Source of the DNA: Pseudobdellovibrionaceae bacterium
Lineage (GTDB): Bacteria > Bdellovibrionota > Bdellovibrionia > Bdellovibrionales > UBA1609
Assembly: GCA_030591685.1 (NCBI GenBank)
Contig: JAUVAX010000015.1
Coordinates: 1 to 49,850, forward strand
Direction of reading: 5' to 3'
Length of the DNA stretch: 49,850 nucleotides
Part shown: positions 24,794 to 33,795 of the stretch, piece by piece
Layout: each line of letters begins with the position of its first letter
Numbering within the stretch: position 1 is the stretch's first letter
Made by a program: the position numbers and the translations under genes
Notes under the pieces: model-generated
Seen by the model: the letters and a program-made list of their open reading frames with translations, nothing else
Databases searched by the model: none
What the model was told of the DNA's origin: nothing

Positions 24794-25657
24794 ATGCAAA
24801 TATTAGACGGCAAAGAAGTTTCGAAAAAATGTAAAAAGCAAATTTTCAAGCAAGTTCAGGCGCTTAAGGCCGAATCAGGCCGTGCCCCTTGTTTGGCCGT
24901 GGTCCTTGTTGGCGATGACCCGGCAAGCCAAGTGTATGTGCGAAATAAAATAAAATCTTGTGAAGAGGCGGGTATTTTATCCAAAGAGGTGCGCTTACCC
25001 TCTGATGTCACTCAAGCCCAGCTTGAAGAGCACATCAAAAAACTTAATAACGATGACAGCGTACATGCTTATTTAGTGCAGTTGCCTTTGCCAGAGACCC
25101 TCGATAAAACTAGGGTTTTAGACCTTATTGACCCCCTTAAAGACGCCGATGGCCTCACAACAAGTAACTTAGGGCTTTTATTTGCCTCAAGGCCAAGGGT
25201 GGTCCCTTGCACCCCTAAGGGTGTTATGAAAATTTTAGAGCACTATAACATTGAACTTGCAGGCAAGAGAGCCGTTGTTATTGGCCGAAGCCAAATCGTG
25301 GGTCTCCCCATGGCGCACCTTTTATTAGGGGCTAATGCTACAGTGACCGTATGCCACTCCAAAACAGCCCAATTAAGTGAGGTCACACGCCTGGCCGACA
25401 TTGTGATTGCAGCGGCCGGAAAGCCAGAATTTTTAACAACCGAGTATTTTAAAAAAAATGCCGTAGTTATAGATGTAGGCATACACAGAAAGGCTCTTGA
25501 GGGCGACAAATCAAAACTTTGTGGTGACGTCAATTTTGACGATGTCAAAGATCACCTTTTAGCCCTCACCCCTGTGCCTGGGGGGGTCGGCCCCATGACC
25601 ATAGCTATGCTTTTGCAAAATACTTTAGAGCTATTTAAACTAAGGCTTCAGGTTTAA
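24794..25657 (+). CDS. folD: Bifunctional methylenetetrahydrofolate dehydrogenase/cyclohydrolase
   Basis: The 287-residue protein carries the FolD signatures PCLAVVLVGDDPASQVYVRNK (with the catalytic Lys in the following segment), VQLPLPE, KDADGLT, VIGRSQIVGLPMAHLL and TPVPGGVGPMTIAMLLQNT. It interconverts methylene-, methenyl- and formyl-tetrahydrofolate in the cytoplasm. The one-carbon units it handles are supplied in part by the glycine cleavage system encoded nearby (gcvT, gcvH). The ATG at 24794 is preferred over the adjoining TTG at 24791. Confidence 0.96.
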   Translation: MQILDGKEVSKKCKKQIFKQVQALKAESGRAPCLAVVLVGDDPASQVYVRNKIKSCEEAGILSKEVRLPSDVTQAQLEEHIKKLNNDDSVHAYLVQLPLPETLDKTRVLDLIDPLKDADGLTTSNLGLLFASRPRVVPCTPKGVMKILEHYNIELAGKRAVVIGRSQIVGLPMAHLLLGANATVTVCHSKTAQLSEVTRLADIVIAAAGKPEFLTTEYFKKNAVVIDVGIHRKALEGDKSKLCGDVNFDDVKDHLLALTPVPGGVGPMTIAMLLQNTLELFKLRLQV

Positions 25658-25690
25658 AGAACTGGGTTTAATAAGTAGTTATAATCAAGC

Positions 25691-27826
25691 TTATCTATAG
25701 GGGTTATAGAGCTTCATGGCCTTTTCATCAATGGCAGTAGGGTTCACGGTAAAACCATATTTTTCAGGGTTCATTGTGACAAGTGAAATGGCTAAAAACT
25801 TATAAGTCTCTGAAATACGCATACAGTGTACCATTTTATGTTTTCGGATCATCTTAAGGCTATTATCAAACATCTTTGTATCATCAAACACCTGGTATCT
25901 AGCCGGCAGTTTGTTAAAGCAAGCTCGCCTCTTAGAAAAATCGTCAATACCTGCGCATTGAAGGGCTCTCATGACGGAGCCTTTATTTTTTTGTAAACTT
26001 TTTTTACATTGCTCTGGGTTTTCTGCTTGGGCGCAGGCGACGTTGACAGCAGCGTTGGGTTCACCTAAATGATAGCCCAAATATAATAGCTCGGGGTTGT
26101 TACCGATCATTTTAAATATGTCACTGTGAAAAATAGCCCCCAGGTAGGCTGAGGGCACAAGGTAGGCACGGTCATCTGATAGGTTATGAGTTATTTTATT
26201 AACGGTACGGCCATCGACATTGGTTTGTCCGGGGCCCACAAGGCTAAAAATATGTGGTTCGGCATTAATGTTTAAGTCTTTATAAATTTCTTTTGTATAA
26301 ACCTTCGCCTCAACGGGTTTAAACTGAAAGGGCCCTACAACTTTTGAGCTCGAAACGTTCGCGATGGGAAAGCTATTGTTCTGACCATACGTATACGCTG
26401 ACTCTACATACATAACATTTGAAGCAATGGGAGTTACGTCATAAAAATCATAGGCCTGTCTTAAGTAAGGGCTGAGCGCGGCCATGTTGTTAATGTGCTG
26501 TTGTGCCATTTGGCTTTGGTCCTGTGAGCGGTAGTTTTTTTTACAAGAGCCATCAGGGCACTCTAAATTTTGTTTAGCAATATTGAAGTATTGGCAGTAA
26601 TTGAGGTCTTTTTTACCGGGGGAGATAATATTAAGGTGGTATTGTAGGTACTTATCGACGTCTAAATTTAAAAACTTTTCTGTTTGCTTGTGTGCATTGT
26701 TAAGAGCTTTGTTGTTAAGGTCGATTTTAAAAACTTTAGGGCTGACCTTTTTGTCGACGGACTGACGCTTTTCATGGGGCACAATCGTAGTGGGTACAAA
26801 ATCGGGGTCTGTTGTGACAATTTGTAGGCTCTCTTCGGGTAAGTCAATGCGGGTCACCTGATCATGTGAGCCGTAGTTGTCACTTTTTGAGTCCGCGTTG
26901 ATATAATCAACACCAGTAATGTCACTGCTGGCATCGGTAACAGGGGTGATGGTCCCATCAGCGTTATGTATGCTCACTGTGCCTGTAATCGGCAGGGTGC
27001 TTTCGTCGCTCAGGTCGTTTTCATCAGTGGGTCTTACAATATTTTTAAGGGTTAATTCTTTTCCAGAGTCAGAAATACTAATACTTACCGTTGAGGTTGT
27101 GGGCCCTTTAGCAATAGATATTTTCTCTTGAGTTGAAACAGTGGACTCGTCGAGGTTAACAAGGTCGTCAACAAGTGGGCTCATTTCAACAGGGTGCCTC
27201 GTTGCTCTTTTGACTTTAATTTGAACTTGTTTTTTTGAGTAAATAAATCCAACGCGACCTGTTTTAATACTGGCCTTATCTTTAACTTGATGTTCAGTCA
27301 CATAAGCAGCAACAACTTTGCAAGCAGGGGCTTTTACCGAAACACAGGTGGCGGTCATAACATAGCTTGTCCCTGGGATGCCGCTTTCAAGAGTGGAGCT
27401 GTAGCTTTTATCCAGGGAGAGGGGCTGAGCCTCTGTGTTAATAAAAAACTCTAAAGGCTGTTCAAGGTGTTTAAATTCAAATTTAAATTTTATAAAAGCA
27501 ACTTCTTTTGAGGGGGCGGTTTTTAATAAATACTTTTGCTCGCTATTGTACTGCGAGACTTCAAGAGCTTTTAATTGGCTCAGTAGGTTTTCAGTAGTGA
27601 GCTCATTAGTTTGACGCAGTAACTTTTTATACTGTTTGTCGTACTGTCGCTCTCGTTGAATGTAACTTGGGGGCGTGGGTCTGGTGGCAGTGAGTTCAGT
27701 TAAATCAGCTGGCGTTATGGTGGTAATGTGTGTGGTCTGTCCACCTTTTGGCCACTGAGCTTGCTCAGCGCAGGCAAGAGCCACAGTACTTAGAAAAATA
27801 ATAAGAACGCTTTTTTTTATCACCAC
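25691..27826 (-). CDS. Large exported protein with a lytic-transglycosylase-like domain
   Basis: The 711-residue product begins with a signal peptide (MVIKKSVLIIFLSTVALACA); Cys19 may be lipidated, although the box is imperfect. The N-terminal half is strand-rich and has Thr/Ser-rich segments. From about residue 465 the segment VMYVESAYTYG, then KVVGPFQFKPVEAK, matches the SLT-type pattern in which the Glu of an ES motif is catalytic and GxxQF follows. The C-terminal part contains paired Cys-containing segments. Such enzymes cut peptidoglycan glycan strands; activity here is inferred. It converges on folD. Confidence 0.6.
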   Translation of the reverse strand: MVIKKSVLIIFLSTVALACAEQAQWPKGGQTTHITTITPADLTELTATRPTPPSYIQRERQYDKQYKKLLRQTNELTTENLLSQLKALEVSQYNSEQKYLLKTAPSKEVAFIKFKFEFKHLEQPLEFFINTEAQPLSLDKSYSSTLESGIPGTSYVMTATCVSVKAPACKVVAAYVTEHQVKDKASIKTGRVGFIYSKKQVQIKVKRATRHPVEMSPLVDDLVNLDESTVSTQEKISIAKGPTTSTVSISISDSGKELTLKNIVRPTDENDLSDESTLPITGTVSIHNADGTITPVTDASSDITGVDYINADSKSDNYGSHDQVTRIDLPEESLQIVTTDPDFVPTTIVPHEKRQSVDKKVSPKVFKIDLNNKALNNAHKQTEKFLNLDVDKYLQYHLNIISPGKKDLNYCQYFNIAKQNLECPDGSCKKNYRSQDQSQMAQQHINNMAALSPYLRQAYDFYDVTPIASNVMYVESAYTYGQNNSFPIANVSSSKVVGPFQFKPVEAKVYTKEIYKDLNINAEPHIFSLVGPGQTNVDGRTVNKITHNLSDDRAYLVPSAYLGAIFHSDIFKMIGNNPELLYLGYHLGEPNAAVNVACAQAENPEQCKKSLQKNKGSVMRALQCAGIDDFSKRRACFNKLPARYQVFDDTKMFDNSLKMIRKHKMVHCMRISETYKFLAISLVTMNPEKYGFTVNPTAIDEKAMKLYNPYR

Positions 27827-28063
27827 AGAGTACTCCTTAGCTTATTGTTATAGCAATTTGAGTGCCATGAGCATTAAGCCCGAAAGCCCCCTAACTCTCT
27901 GTAATCATTGCCCCTCTATGATACTTAGGGGCCCTCATTTGTAGAATAGTAAGCCGGGCCCGCCTTTTTGGTCCGGTGCGAGGCCCCTCACATGCGCTGT
28001 GACTAGTCATTTAGTAAAAAAAACATTAAAAACTTACTAATTTCATTAAAAGGAGCCGTCCAT

Positions 28064-29155
28064 TTGAGCACACAAAAAACCCCACTATCAAGTGAGCATG
28101 AGCGCCTCGGCGGCAAGATGGTTGATTTTGACGGCTGGTGGATGCCGGTGCAGTTTAAAGGTCTTAAGCTTGAGCACGCCTGTGTGCGAGAAGGGGTGGG
28201 GTTATTTGATGTTTCTCATATGGGAGAGCTTCGAGTGAGCGGTGAACACTCTTTAAAGTCTCTGCAGTGGCTTACGAGTAATGATGTTTCAAAGTTAAAA
28301 AAAGGTCAGGCTCAGTACTCACTTTTAACAAATTTTGAGGGCGGCATTGTTGATGATTTAATTGTGTACTGCTTAGAGCCGGGCGCTGATTACCTTTTAT
28401 GCGTGAATGCCTCCAATAAAGATAAAGACCTAGCCTGGGTGACAAAAAATAATAAGGGCGCTGACATTACAGATGAGAGTTCTTTTTGGGCCCAGGTTGC
28501 TATTCAGGGGCCAAAGGCTATGGAGTTAATGAAAGAGGTTCTCGGAGCTTCTGTTGAAAGTATAAATAGTTTTAGTTTTTTACCCTTAAGTTTCAAGGGC
28601 ACTGAGTGCCTAGTGGCTCGAACAGGGTATACGGGCGAAGACGGGGTAGAGGTGTTTATCCCCTCAGAGGTGGCTGTTGATTTTTGGTCAACCCTGCTCA
28701 AAAAAGGTGAGCCCTTTGATGTTCAGCCCATTGGCTTAGGCGCTCGGGACACCCTGAGGACCGAAATGAAGTACTCACTTTATGGCCACGAAATTGACGA
28801 CTCCACAAGCCCCATAGAGGCTGGTTTAGGCTGGGTTGTTAAGTTAGAGGCAAAAGAGTTTATCGGCAGCGAAAAGATACAGAGTGTTAAAGATAAGGGC
28901 CCTCAACAAAAGCTTGTAGGGTTTAAAATGCTAGAGCGTGGGATTGCAAGACAGGGCTATAGGCTGTTTTCCTTTGACAATAATGAAGTGGGCAGGGTAA
29001 CAAGTGGTACACCGTCACCAAGTTTGAGCGAAAATATAGGCATTGCTTATTTGCCTGTTGAGTATTGTAAAATTGGGTCTGAATTTTTAGTTGAAATCAG
29101 AAACAAAAAAATTAAGGCAGTGACCGTAAAAACACCATTTGTGCAAAAAGGGTAA
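28064..29155 (+). CDS. gcvT: Glycine cleavage system aminomethyltransferase (T protein)
   Basis: The 363-residue protein begins at a TTG with an AAGGAG site nine bases upstream. It shows the GcvT folate-binding fold: GLFDVSHMGELRVSG, YSLLTNFEGGIVDDLIVY, ARTGYTGEDGVEVF and GLGARDTLRTEMKYSLYGHEI. It transfers the aminomethyl carbon from H protein to tetrahydrofolate, making methylene-THF and ammonia. It is followed by gcvH after 8 bp. The 237-bp upstream region has GC-rich palindromes but no recognisable glycine riboswitch. Confidence 0.96.
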   Translation: MSTQKTPLSSEHERLGGKMVDFDGWWMPVQFKGLKLEHACVREGVGLFDVSHMGELRVSGEHSLKSLQWLTSNDVSKLKKGQAQYSLLTNFEGGIVDDLIVYCLEPGADYLLCVNASNKDKDLAWVTKNNKGADITDESSFWAQVAIQGPKAMELMKEVLGASVESINSFSFLPLSFKGTECLVARTGYTGEDGVEVFIPSEVAVDFWSTLLKKGEPFDVQPIGLGARDTLRTEMKYSLYGHEIDDSTSPIEAGLGWVVKLEAKEFIGSEKIQSVKDKGPQQKLVGFKMLERGIARQGYRLFSFDNNEVGRVTSGTPSPSLSENIGIAYLPVEYCKIGSEFLVEIRNKKIKAVTVKTPFVQKG

Positions 29156-29163
29156 AATAAATT

Positions 29164-29562
29164 ATGACTACATATAAAATTCCAGAAGAAAATTATTACA
29201 CAAAAGAGCATGAGTGGGCTTATGTTGATGAAAATCTAGTCACAGTCGGCATCACTGAATTTGCTCAAGACGCTTTGGGCGAAGTTGTTTACTGCGAACT
29301 CCCCGAAGAGGGCCAAAAAGTAAATCAAGGCGAGCCCTTTGGTGTTGTTGAGTCTGTAAAGGCTGTGAGTGATTTATTAGCACCTGTTTCGGGCACAGTT
29401 ATTGAGGTGAATGCCCCTTTACAAGATGACCCGGGCGCAATTAACGATGACCCTCAAAACGAGGGCTGGCTTGTACGCATCGAAATGGACACTGAAAAAG
29501 AACTAGCAAACCTAATGCGCGCTCCTGAATACAAAAAAACAATAACCGAGTCGCAAAGTTAA
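29164..29562 (+). CDS. gcvH: Glycine cleavage system H protein
   Basis: The 132-residue protein has the H-protein core with the lipoyl-lysine motif VVESVKAVSDL (Lys66), preceded by GITEFAQDALGEVVYCELP and followed by EVNAPLQDDPGAINDDP. The lipoylated arm carries the aminomethyl group between P, T and L proteins. It lies 8 bp after gcvT. The gcvP gene that often follows is absent; the next features are a tRNA and a two-gene cassette. Confidence 0.96.
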   Translation: MTTYKIPEENYYTKEHEWAYVDENLVTVGITEFAQDALGEVVYCELPEEGQKVNQGEPFGVVESVKAVSDLLAPVSGTVIEVNAPLQDDPGAINDDPQNEGWLVRIEMDTEKELANLMRAPEYKKTITESQS

Positions 29563-29623
29563 TATTTTAGCTAGACAATTTGAGGGGTATCTTTTAACTT
29601 ATCCACTTAAAATCACATAACAG

Positions 29624-29708
29624 GCCCATGTGGTGAAATTGGCAGACACGCTAGACTTAGGATCTAGTGCTTCGCGGCGTGGGGGTTCGACTCCCTCCAT
29701 GGGCACCA
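29624..29708 (+). tRNA. tRNA-Leu (anticodon UAG)
   Basis: The acceptor arms GCCCATG (29624-29630) and CATGGGC (29698-29704) pair perfectly and are followed by an encoded ACCA. The anticodon stem CTAGA/TCTAG encloses CTTAGGA with anticodon TAG (29658-29660). The D arm, a long class II variable arm and the T arm (GGGTTCGACTCCC) are all present, as expected for tRNA-Leu. Confidence 0.97.
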
Positions 29709-29736
29709 ACTTTTTTAAATTTTTTTCGGTGATTAT

Positions 29737-29934
29737 ATGCCAGAGTTTTTAAAAAAATCTGATAAAAAGGCCTCCAGAAGGCCTACAAATTTAGAAATGG
29801 CCGATCAAATGTTCAAAGATGCTTTTTTGGTTAAAAAAACACGTTTTTCTCACCTGCACCCAGAACTATCCGATAAAGAGCTGACCAAGATGACGGCTAA
29901 TTACTTTAAAGAACTCAACGAAAGAGAATCTTAA
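29737..29934 (+). CDS. Small protein paired with a nucleotidyltransferase
   Basis: The 65-residue product is Lys/Arg-rich and helical, with NLEMADQMFKDAFLVKKTRF and a HLHPELSDKELTKM segment. This resembles short partner proteins that I recall being encoded just before nucleotidyltransferase genes in other bacteria (pattern HPxxSxxEL). It starts 28 bp after the tRNA-Leu and its stop overlaps the start of the nucleotidyltransferase by one base (TAATG). It may be the antitoxin-like or regulatory half of a two-gene module; this is inference. Confidence 0.55.
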   Translation: MPEFLKKSDKKASRRPTNLEMADQMFKDAFLVKKTRFSHLHPELSDKELTKMTANYFKELNERES

Positions 29935-30488
29935 TGACAGGCATGCTTGATGTGCTTAAAGATGTTGTTAGCCGTTTTGATAGCCAGGGCATTGAGTACT
30001 TTCTTGTGGGCTCAATGGCCACCATGTACTACAGCCGCCCTCGATTTACTCAAGATTTAGATTTAGTGGTAAGGATTAAATCCAGTCAGGTTTCAGGGTT
30101 TGAAAATTTATTTCCCGTTGAGGATTACTACAGCCCACCCAAAGAGGTTCTGCGTGATGAGGTGATCCGTAAGGGGAGTTTTAATCTGATTCATCAAGAC
30201 TCAGGCATTAAAGTAGATATCATGCTGGACAAGGGGACTGACTTTTATATTTCTGAATTTTCCAGAAGAAAAAATCTAGAGATGGCTCCTGGTCTTGAGG
30301 TTTACATTGCCTCCCCTGAAGATCTTATTTTAAAAAAACTAGATTTTTACCGCGAAGGGGAGTCTGAAAAACACCTGACAGATATTCGAGAGGTTATTAT
30401 GAGTGTTAATGTAGACAATAGTTACATTGAAGAGTGGGTCACTCGCTTAGGTCTTACCAAAGAGTGGACAAAAGCCTCTAATAGTTAA
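29934..30488 (+). CDS. Nucleotidyltransferase-fold protein (AbiEii/MNT-like)
   Basis: The 184-residue protein has a minimal nucleotidyltransferase core: FLVGSMATMYYSRP, then TQDLDLVV with the metal-binding Asp41 and Asp43, and a third acidic residue in VDIML (Asp95). The SPEDLILKKLDFYREG segment is typical of AbiEii/DUF6036-type relatives. Some of these are toxins of toxin-antitoxin or abortive infection modules that add nucleotides to tRNAs or partner proteins. It is coupled to the small upstream gene. There is no HEPN partner. Whether it is a toxin cannot be read from the sequence. Confidence 0.75.
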   Translation: MTGMLDVLKDVVSRFDSQGIEYFLVGSMATMYYSRPRFTQDLDLVVRIKSSQVSGFENLFPVEDYYSPPKEVLRDEVIRKGSFNLIHQDSGIKVDIMLDKGTDFYISEFSRRKNLEMAPGLEVYIASPEDLILKKLDFYREGESEKHLTDIREVIMSVNVDNSYIEEWVTRLGLTKEWTKASNS

Positions 30489-30522
30489 GCTACAATATTT
30501 TTTAAATCAAAAAATGACAGAC

Positions 30523-30545
30523 CATTTATATTGTTAGTATAAATG
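30523..30545. other. Inverted repeat after the nucleotidyltransferase gene
   Basis: CATTTATA (30523-30530) and TATAAATG (30538-30545) form a perfect 8-bp inverted repeat with a 7-nt loop, 35 bp after the stop at 30488. There is no T-run, so it could be a binding site or a weak terminator. Confidence 0.35.
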
Positions 30546-30651
30546 AAGAAATGCTACAGGCGTTTATAAAATTAAATTTCTACACATAAGTTCTCCTCTC
30601 TGTAAGTGCCTTGAAAAACCTGATTCTAAGCACTGTTACCTGAAAGAAAGA

Positions 30652-33600
30652 TTAATTTTTAGTGCCCGAAATATTTATTAAGTCTGAGCTTGTGCCATCA
30701 GTGACGTCGAGTGTGGACGTGTCAACTCCGTTAGGGGTTTTCCATTTATACTGTACATCAACGGAACAAGTGGCCCCGTTGATCAGTGTGGTTGTGTCGC
30801 AGGAATCAGATAAAATAACAAATTTAGATCCTGTCGCTGTCAGAGTGGTAGTAAGTACACCTGTTGTAGAGCCCGTGTTGTTAGTTAGCGTAAAAGCGTG
30901 AGGTGTATCGCCGCCCGGGGAGCCGTAGTCGTAAGTGTCGATGTCCCACTCGAGCAGGCCAAAAACAATATTTACTGTAACCCCTGAGGTGTCGGGTGGT
31001 GTAAAGGTCAGGGCGGCATTGTTACCGGCTGCATCTTTTAGCGTGCCGCCGTTTAACCCTAACGGTGAGGTGGAGCTAATACCGTCTAAATCAGAGTCTC
31101 CGCCGGCAACGATGTGTCTAAAAATTAAATTCGCACTACCTGAGCCTGAGAGGTACGTGGCGTACACGGTGCCAGAGGTTAAGTTTAATTGTATTTGAGG
31201 TGTGTTTGCAACCGTGACGCTTTCGTTATAGTTCACTGTAAAATCTAGATTATTACCGGTAGTGTAATTACCATCAGCGGGTGGGGTAACGCTACTTAAA
31301 GTAGGTGCTGTACCGTCATACTGAAAGGCCGTACCCGTACTGACGGTAGAAACATTACCGGCCTGGTCGTGCGCCCTTACGGAGATATAGTAATTTGTTA
31401 ATGCCGAAAGGCTAAGCCCTGAAAAAGTTTTACTAAGTACAAGGGCATTTGTAGCCCAATTTACGACTTCACCCCCACCTGAGCTGGTACCAAGAGCTAC
31501 CTCATAACGGGTTACACCATTGGTGTCAGTAGAGGCCGTCCATGTAGAGGCCGGTGATGAGGCTGAGTTTGTGGTAAAGGCCGCGTAGGCAAGGCCCCCA
31601 GGTGTAGTCGGTGAGGTGTTGTCGATAAGGGCCGAAACACTTAGCACACTACTTTCGTTGCCAAACCCATCTTTAGCTTGAACATGTATGTAGTAAGTGT
31701 TGCTCCCAGACCCTTGGGTGTCACTTGTTGTAGCTCCGTAGGGCTCAACAGTAAAGGTGTGTGTTGCATTTGTGTTGATAACATATCTATAAGTACAAGA
31801 GGCGGCATCGCAACCCCAAGTCCATGATTTAGATTTTGTAGGCGTCGGGTCACTTGTAAGCCCTGTTACATTTACTGTGGCCACATTGACGGTGATCCCT
31901 GAGGTATCAGGTGGTGTAAAAGTCAGGGTGGCATTATTACTGGCGGCATCTTTGAGTGTTCCGCCGTTTAACCCTAATGGTGAGACAAGAGTGATTCCGT
32001 TTAAATCAGAATCGCTGCCAGTTATGGCGTATCTAAAAATTAAATTCGCACTACCTGTACCTGAGAGGTATGTGGCGAACACCGAGCCAGAGGTTAAATT
32101 TATTTGCAACTGAGGCACATTTGTAACAGTGATGTTTTCGTTGTAGTTCACTGTAAAATCTAAATTATTAGTGGTGGCGTAGTTGCCATCAGCGGGCGTG
32201 GTAATGCTACTCACAGTGGGTGCTGTGCCGTCATACTGAAAGGCGCTGCCCGTACTGACAGTCGAAACATTACCGGCCTGGTCGTGCGCCCTGACAGAAA
32301 TATAGTAATTTGTTAATGCTAAAAGACCAAGCCCTGAAAAAGTTTTACTAAGTACAAGGGCATTTGTAACCCAATTAACGACTTCGCCCCCACCAGAGGT
32401 GGTGCCCAGAGCCACCTCATAATGGTCCACTCCGTTAGCATCAGTGGAGGCGGTCCATGACGAGACCGGTGATGAGGCTGAGTTTGTAGTAAAGGCCGCG
32501 TATGTGAGGCCCCCAGGTGTTGTGGGTAAGGTGTTATCAAGTATTGCCGAAACACTCATGACACTACTGACTTGGCTCAGCCCGTCTTTGGCCTGTACGT
32601 GAATATAGTAAGTATTATTTCCGGACCCTTGGGTGTCACTTGTTGTCGCTCCGTAGGGTTCAACAGTAAATGTGTGTGTTGCGTTTGTGTTTATAATATG
32701 TCTGTAAGTGCATGGGGCGGCATCGCAACTCCAAGACCACGATTTAGATTTTGTAGGCGTGGGGTCATTAGATAAGCCTGTCACTGCAACGGGGTTAGCA
32801 ATTTGCCAAGCCCCACTTGAAACCCCCGGGGATGTGTTTGTCGAAGCGTCCACCGAGCGAACAGACAGGTAATAATTAGTAAACACAGCGAGGGTGAGCC
32901 CTGTTCTTTGTGACGAGGTCACGTTTCCGACGTTGCTCCACCCCTCTATCTCGGTCCCGCCAGCAGTTGTCCCGACAGCGACTTCATAGTGAGACATAGC
33001 ACAGTTGTCTACACTGGCATTCCAAGAGAGTGTTTGAGTGGTCGTGGGCGTCCCGGCCCCGCTCAAGTTTAATCCGGTAGGTGTACTTGGCAGAGTGGCA
33101 TCAGGGGAACAGCCATCATTAGCCACCCAAGTGTCAGTGATAACTGTAGACTCATTACCAGCATTATCTAAAGCCTTAACATTCACGGTGTATGTGTCAC
33201 CACCTGTTAAACTAAGCCCGGTAACGGCGGCACCACTCGTATGCGCACTGTAGGCCTTAATCACTGACAGGGCTGAGTTTTGTATTTCTACATGGTGGGC
33301 TAAAAGGCCAGACCCTCCATCAGAGCCCGAACTGTACGTAAACGTAGGAGTTGTTGTTGTGCTTATGGGCACGCCACTTAATACGAGTACTGAGGGGGGC
33401 AGTGGGTTTACACCATCATGTAAAATAAAAGCATTCGCGCAGTTGGTTTCTACAAGCCCGGAGTTTCTAAATATGACATAAAAAGTGTTTAAGGCATTGG
33501 GGTTTGAGAGTGTCACGGTCTTAACTGAAGTAAAGGGCTCCCAAGTCCCCCCGGAGGAGCAACCAGAGGTTTCTGTAATGTACATCTCTGCGACGAGATC

Positions 33601-33795
33601 ACAGTTATACTGCATATTTGTGGTTAAGCTATTAGTAAACCCTACATTTACAAAAGAGGCAAAACAGGTGCCAACGGTATCCCGACGGTCGTGAAAGTAA
33701 CGGTCTGTATCGCCGCCTAAAACCCCTTCCTCACAAGACACCAATGGGAGTAGCGAAAACAAAATAAGTATTAAGTATAAAAATTTATTTTTCAA
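30652..33795 (-). CDS. Large surface lipoprotein with fibronectin-type repeats
   Basis: The 1047-residue product has a lipoprotein signal peptide ending PLVSC. The rest is a chain of beta-sandwich modules. Fibronectin-like units recur (HYEVALGTTSGGGEVVNW, TNYYISVRAHDQAGN), as do bacterial Ig-like units (LQINLTSGSVFATYLSG, GLNGGTLKDAASNNA). The end resembles a choice-of-anchor/ASPM-type domain (FTLTNNTGSTTGVL, then CSVDVQYKW). Two consecutive 305-residue segments are near-copies. It probably extends from the cell surface and may bind polymers or other cells. It overlaps the upstream beta-barrel-like gene by 4 nt, so the two are probably made together. Confidence 0.75.
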   Translation of the reverse strand: MKNKFLYLILILFSLLPLVSCEEGVLGGDTDRYFHDRRDTVGTCFASFVNVGFTNSLTTNMQYNCDLVAEMYITETSGCSSGGTWEPFTSVKTVTLSNPNALNTFYVIFRNSGLVETNCANAFILHDGVNPLPPSVLVLSGVPISTTTTPTFTYSSGSDGGSGLLAHHVEIQNSALSVIKAYSAHTSGAAVTGLSLTGGDTYTVNVKALDNAGNESTVITDTWVANDGCSPDATLPSTPTGLNLSGAGTPTTTQTLSWNASVDNCAMSHYEVAVGTTAGGTEIEGWSNVGNVTSSQRTGLTLAVFTNYYLSVRSVDASTNTSPGVSSGAWQIANPVAVTGLSNDPTPTKSKSWSWSCDAAPCTYRHIINTNATHTFTVEPYGATTSDTQGSGNNTYYIHVQAKDGLSQVSSVMSVSAILDNTLPTTPGGLTYAAFTTNSASSPVSSWTASTDANGVDHYEVALGTTSGGGEVVNWVTNALVLSKTFSGLGLLALTNYYISVRAHDQAGNVSTVSTGSAFQYDGTAPTVSSITTPADGNYATTNNLDFTVNYNENITVTNVPQLQINLTSGSVFATYLSGTGSANLIFRYAITGSDSDLNGITLVSPLGLNGGTLKDAASNNATLTFTPPDTSGITVNVATVNVTGLTSDPTPTKSKSWTWGCDAASCTYRYVINTNATHTFTVEPYGATTSDTQGSGSNTYYIHVQAKDGFGNESSVLSVSALIDNTSPTTPGGLAYAAFTTNSASSPASTWTASTDTNGVTRYEVALGTSSGGGEVVNWATNALVLSKTFSGLSLSALTNYYISVRAHDQAGNVSTVSTGTAFQYDGTAPTLSSVTPPADGNYTTGNNLDFTVNYNESVTVANTPQIQLNLTSGTVYATYLSGSGSANLIFRHIVAGGDSDLDGISSTSPLGLNGGTLKDAAGNNAALTFTPPDTSGVTVNIVFGLLEWDIDTYDYGSPGGDTPHAFTLTNNTGSTTGVLTTTLTATGSKFVILSDSCDTTTLINGATCSVDVQYKWKTPNGVDTSTLDVTDGTSSDLINISGTKN
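30955..32784 (-). repeat. Tandem 915-bp in-frame duplication
   Basis: Two adjacent copies, 31870-32784 and 30955-31869, each encode about 305 residues beginning VTGL and SDPTPTKSKSW and ending near PPDTSG. The offset is exactly 915 bp at the shared edges checked. The copies differ by scattered substitutions, so the duplication is not recent but is well preserved. Confidence 0.85.

Noticed and set aside
27827-28063. Glycine riboswitch upstream of gcvT
   Set aside because: I could not find the conserved glycine aptamer core, only GC-rich palindromes.
29563-30651. Integrative element at tRNA-Leu
   Set aside because: No integrase and no repeat of the tRNA 3' end is visible downstream in the window.
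30662-33694. Plus-strand frames opposite the large lipoprotein gene
   Set aside because: They are antisense shadows of a repeat-rich coding region and have no ribosome sites or recognisable domains.
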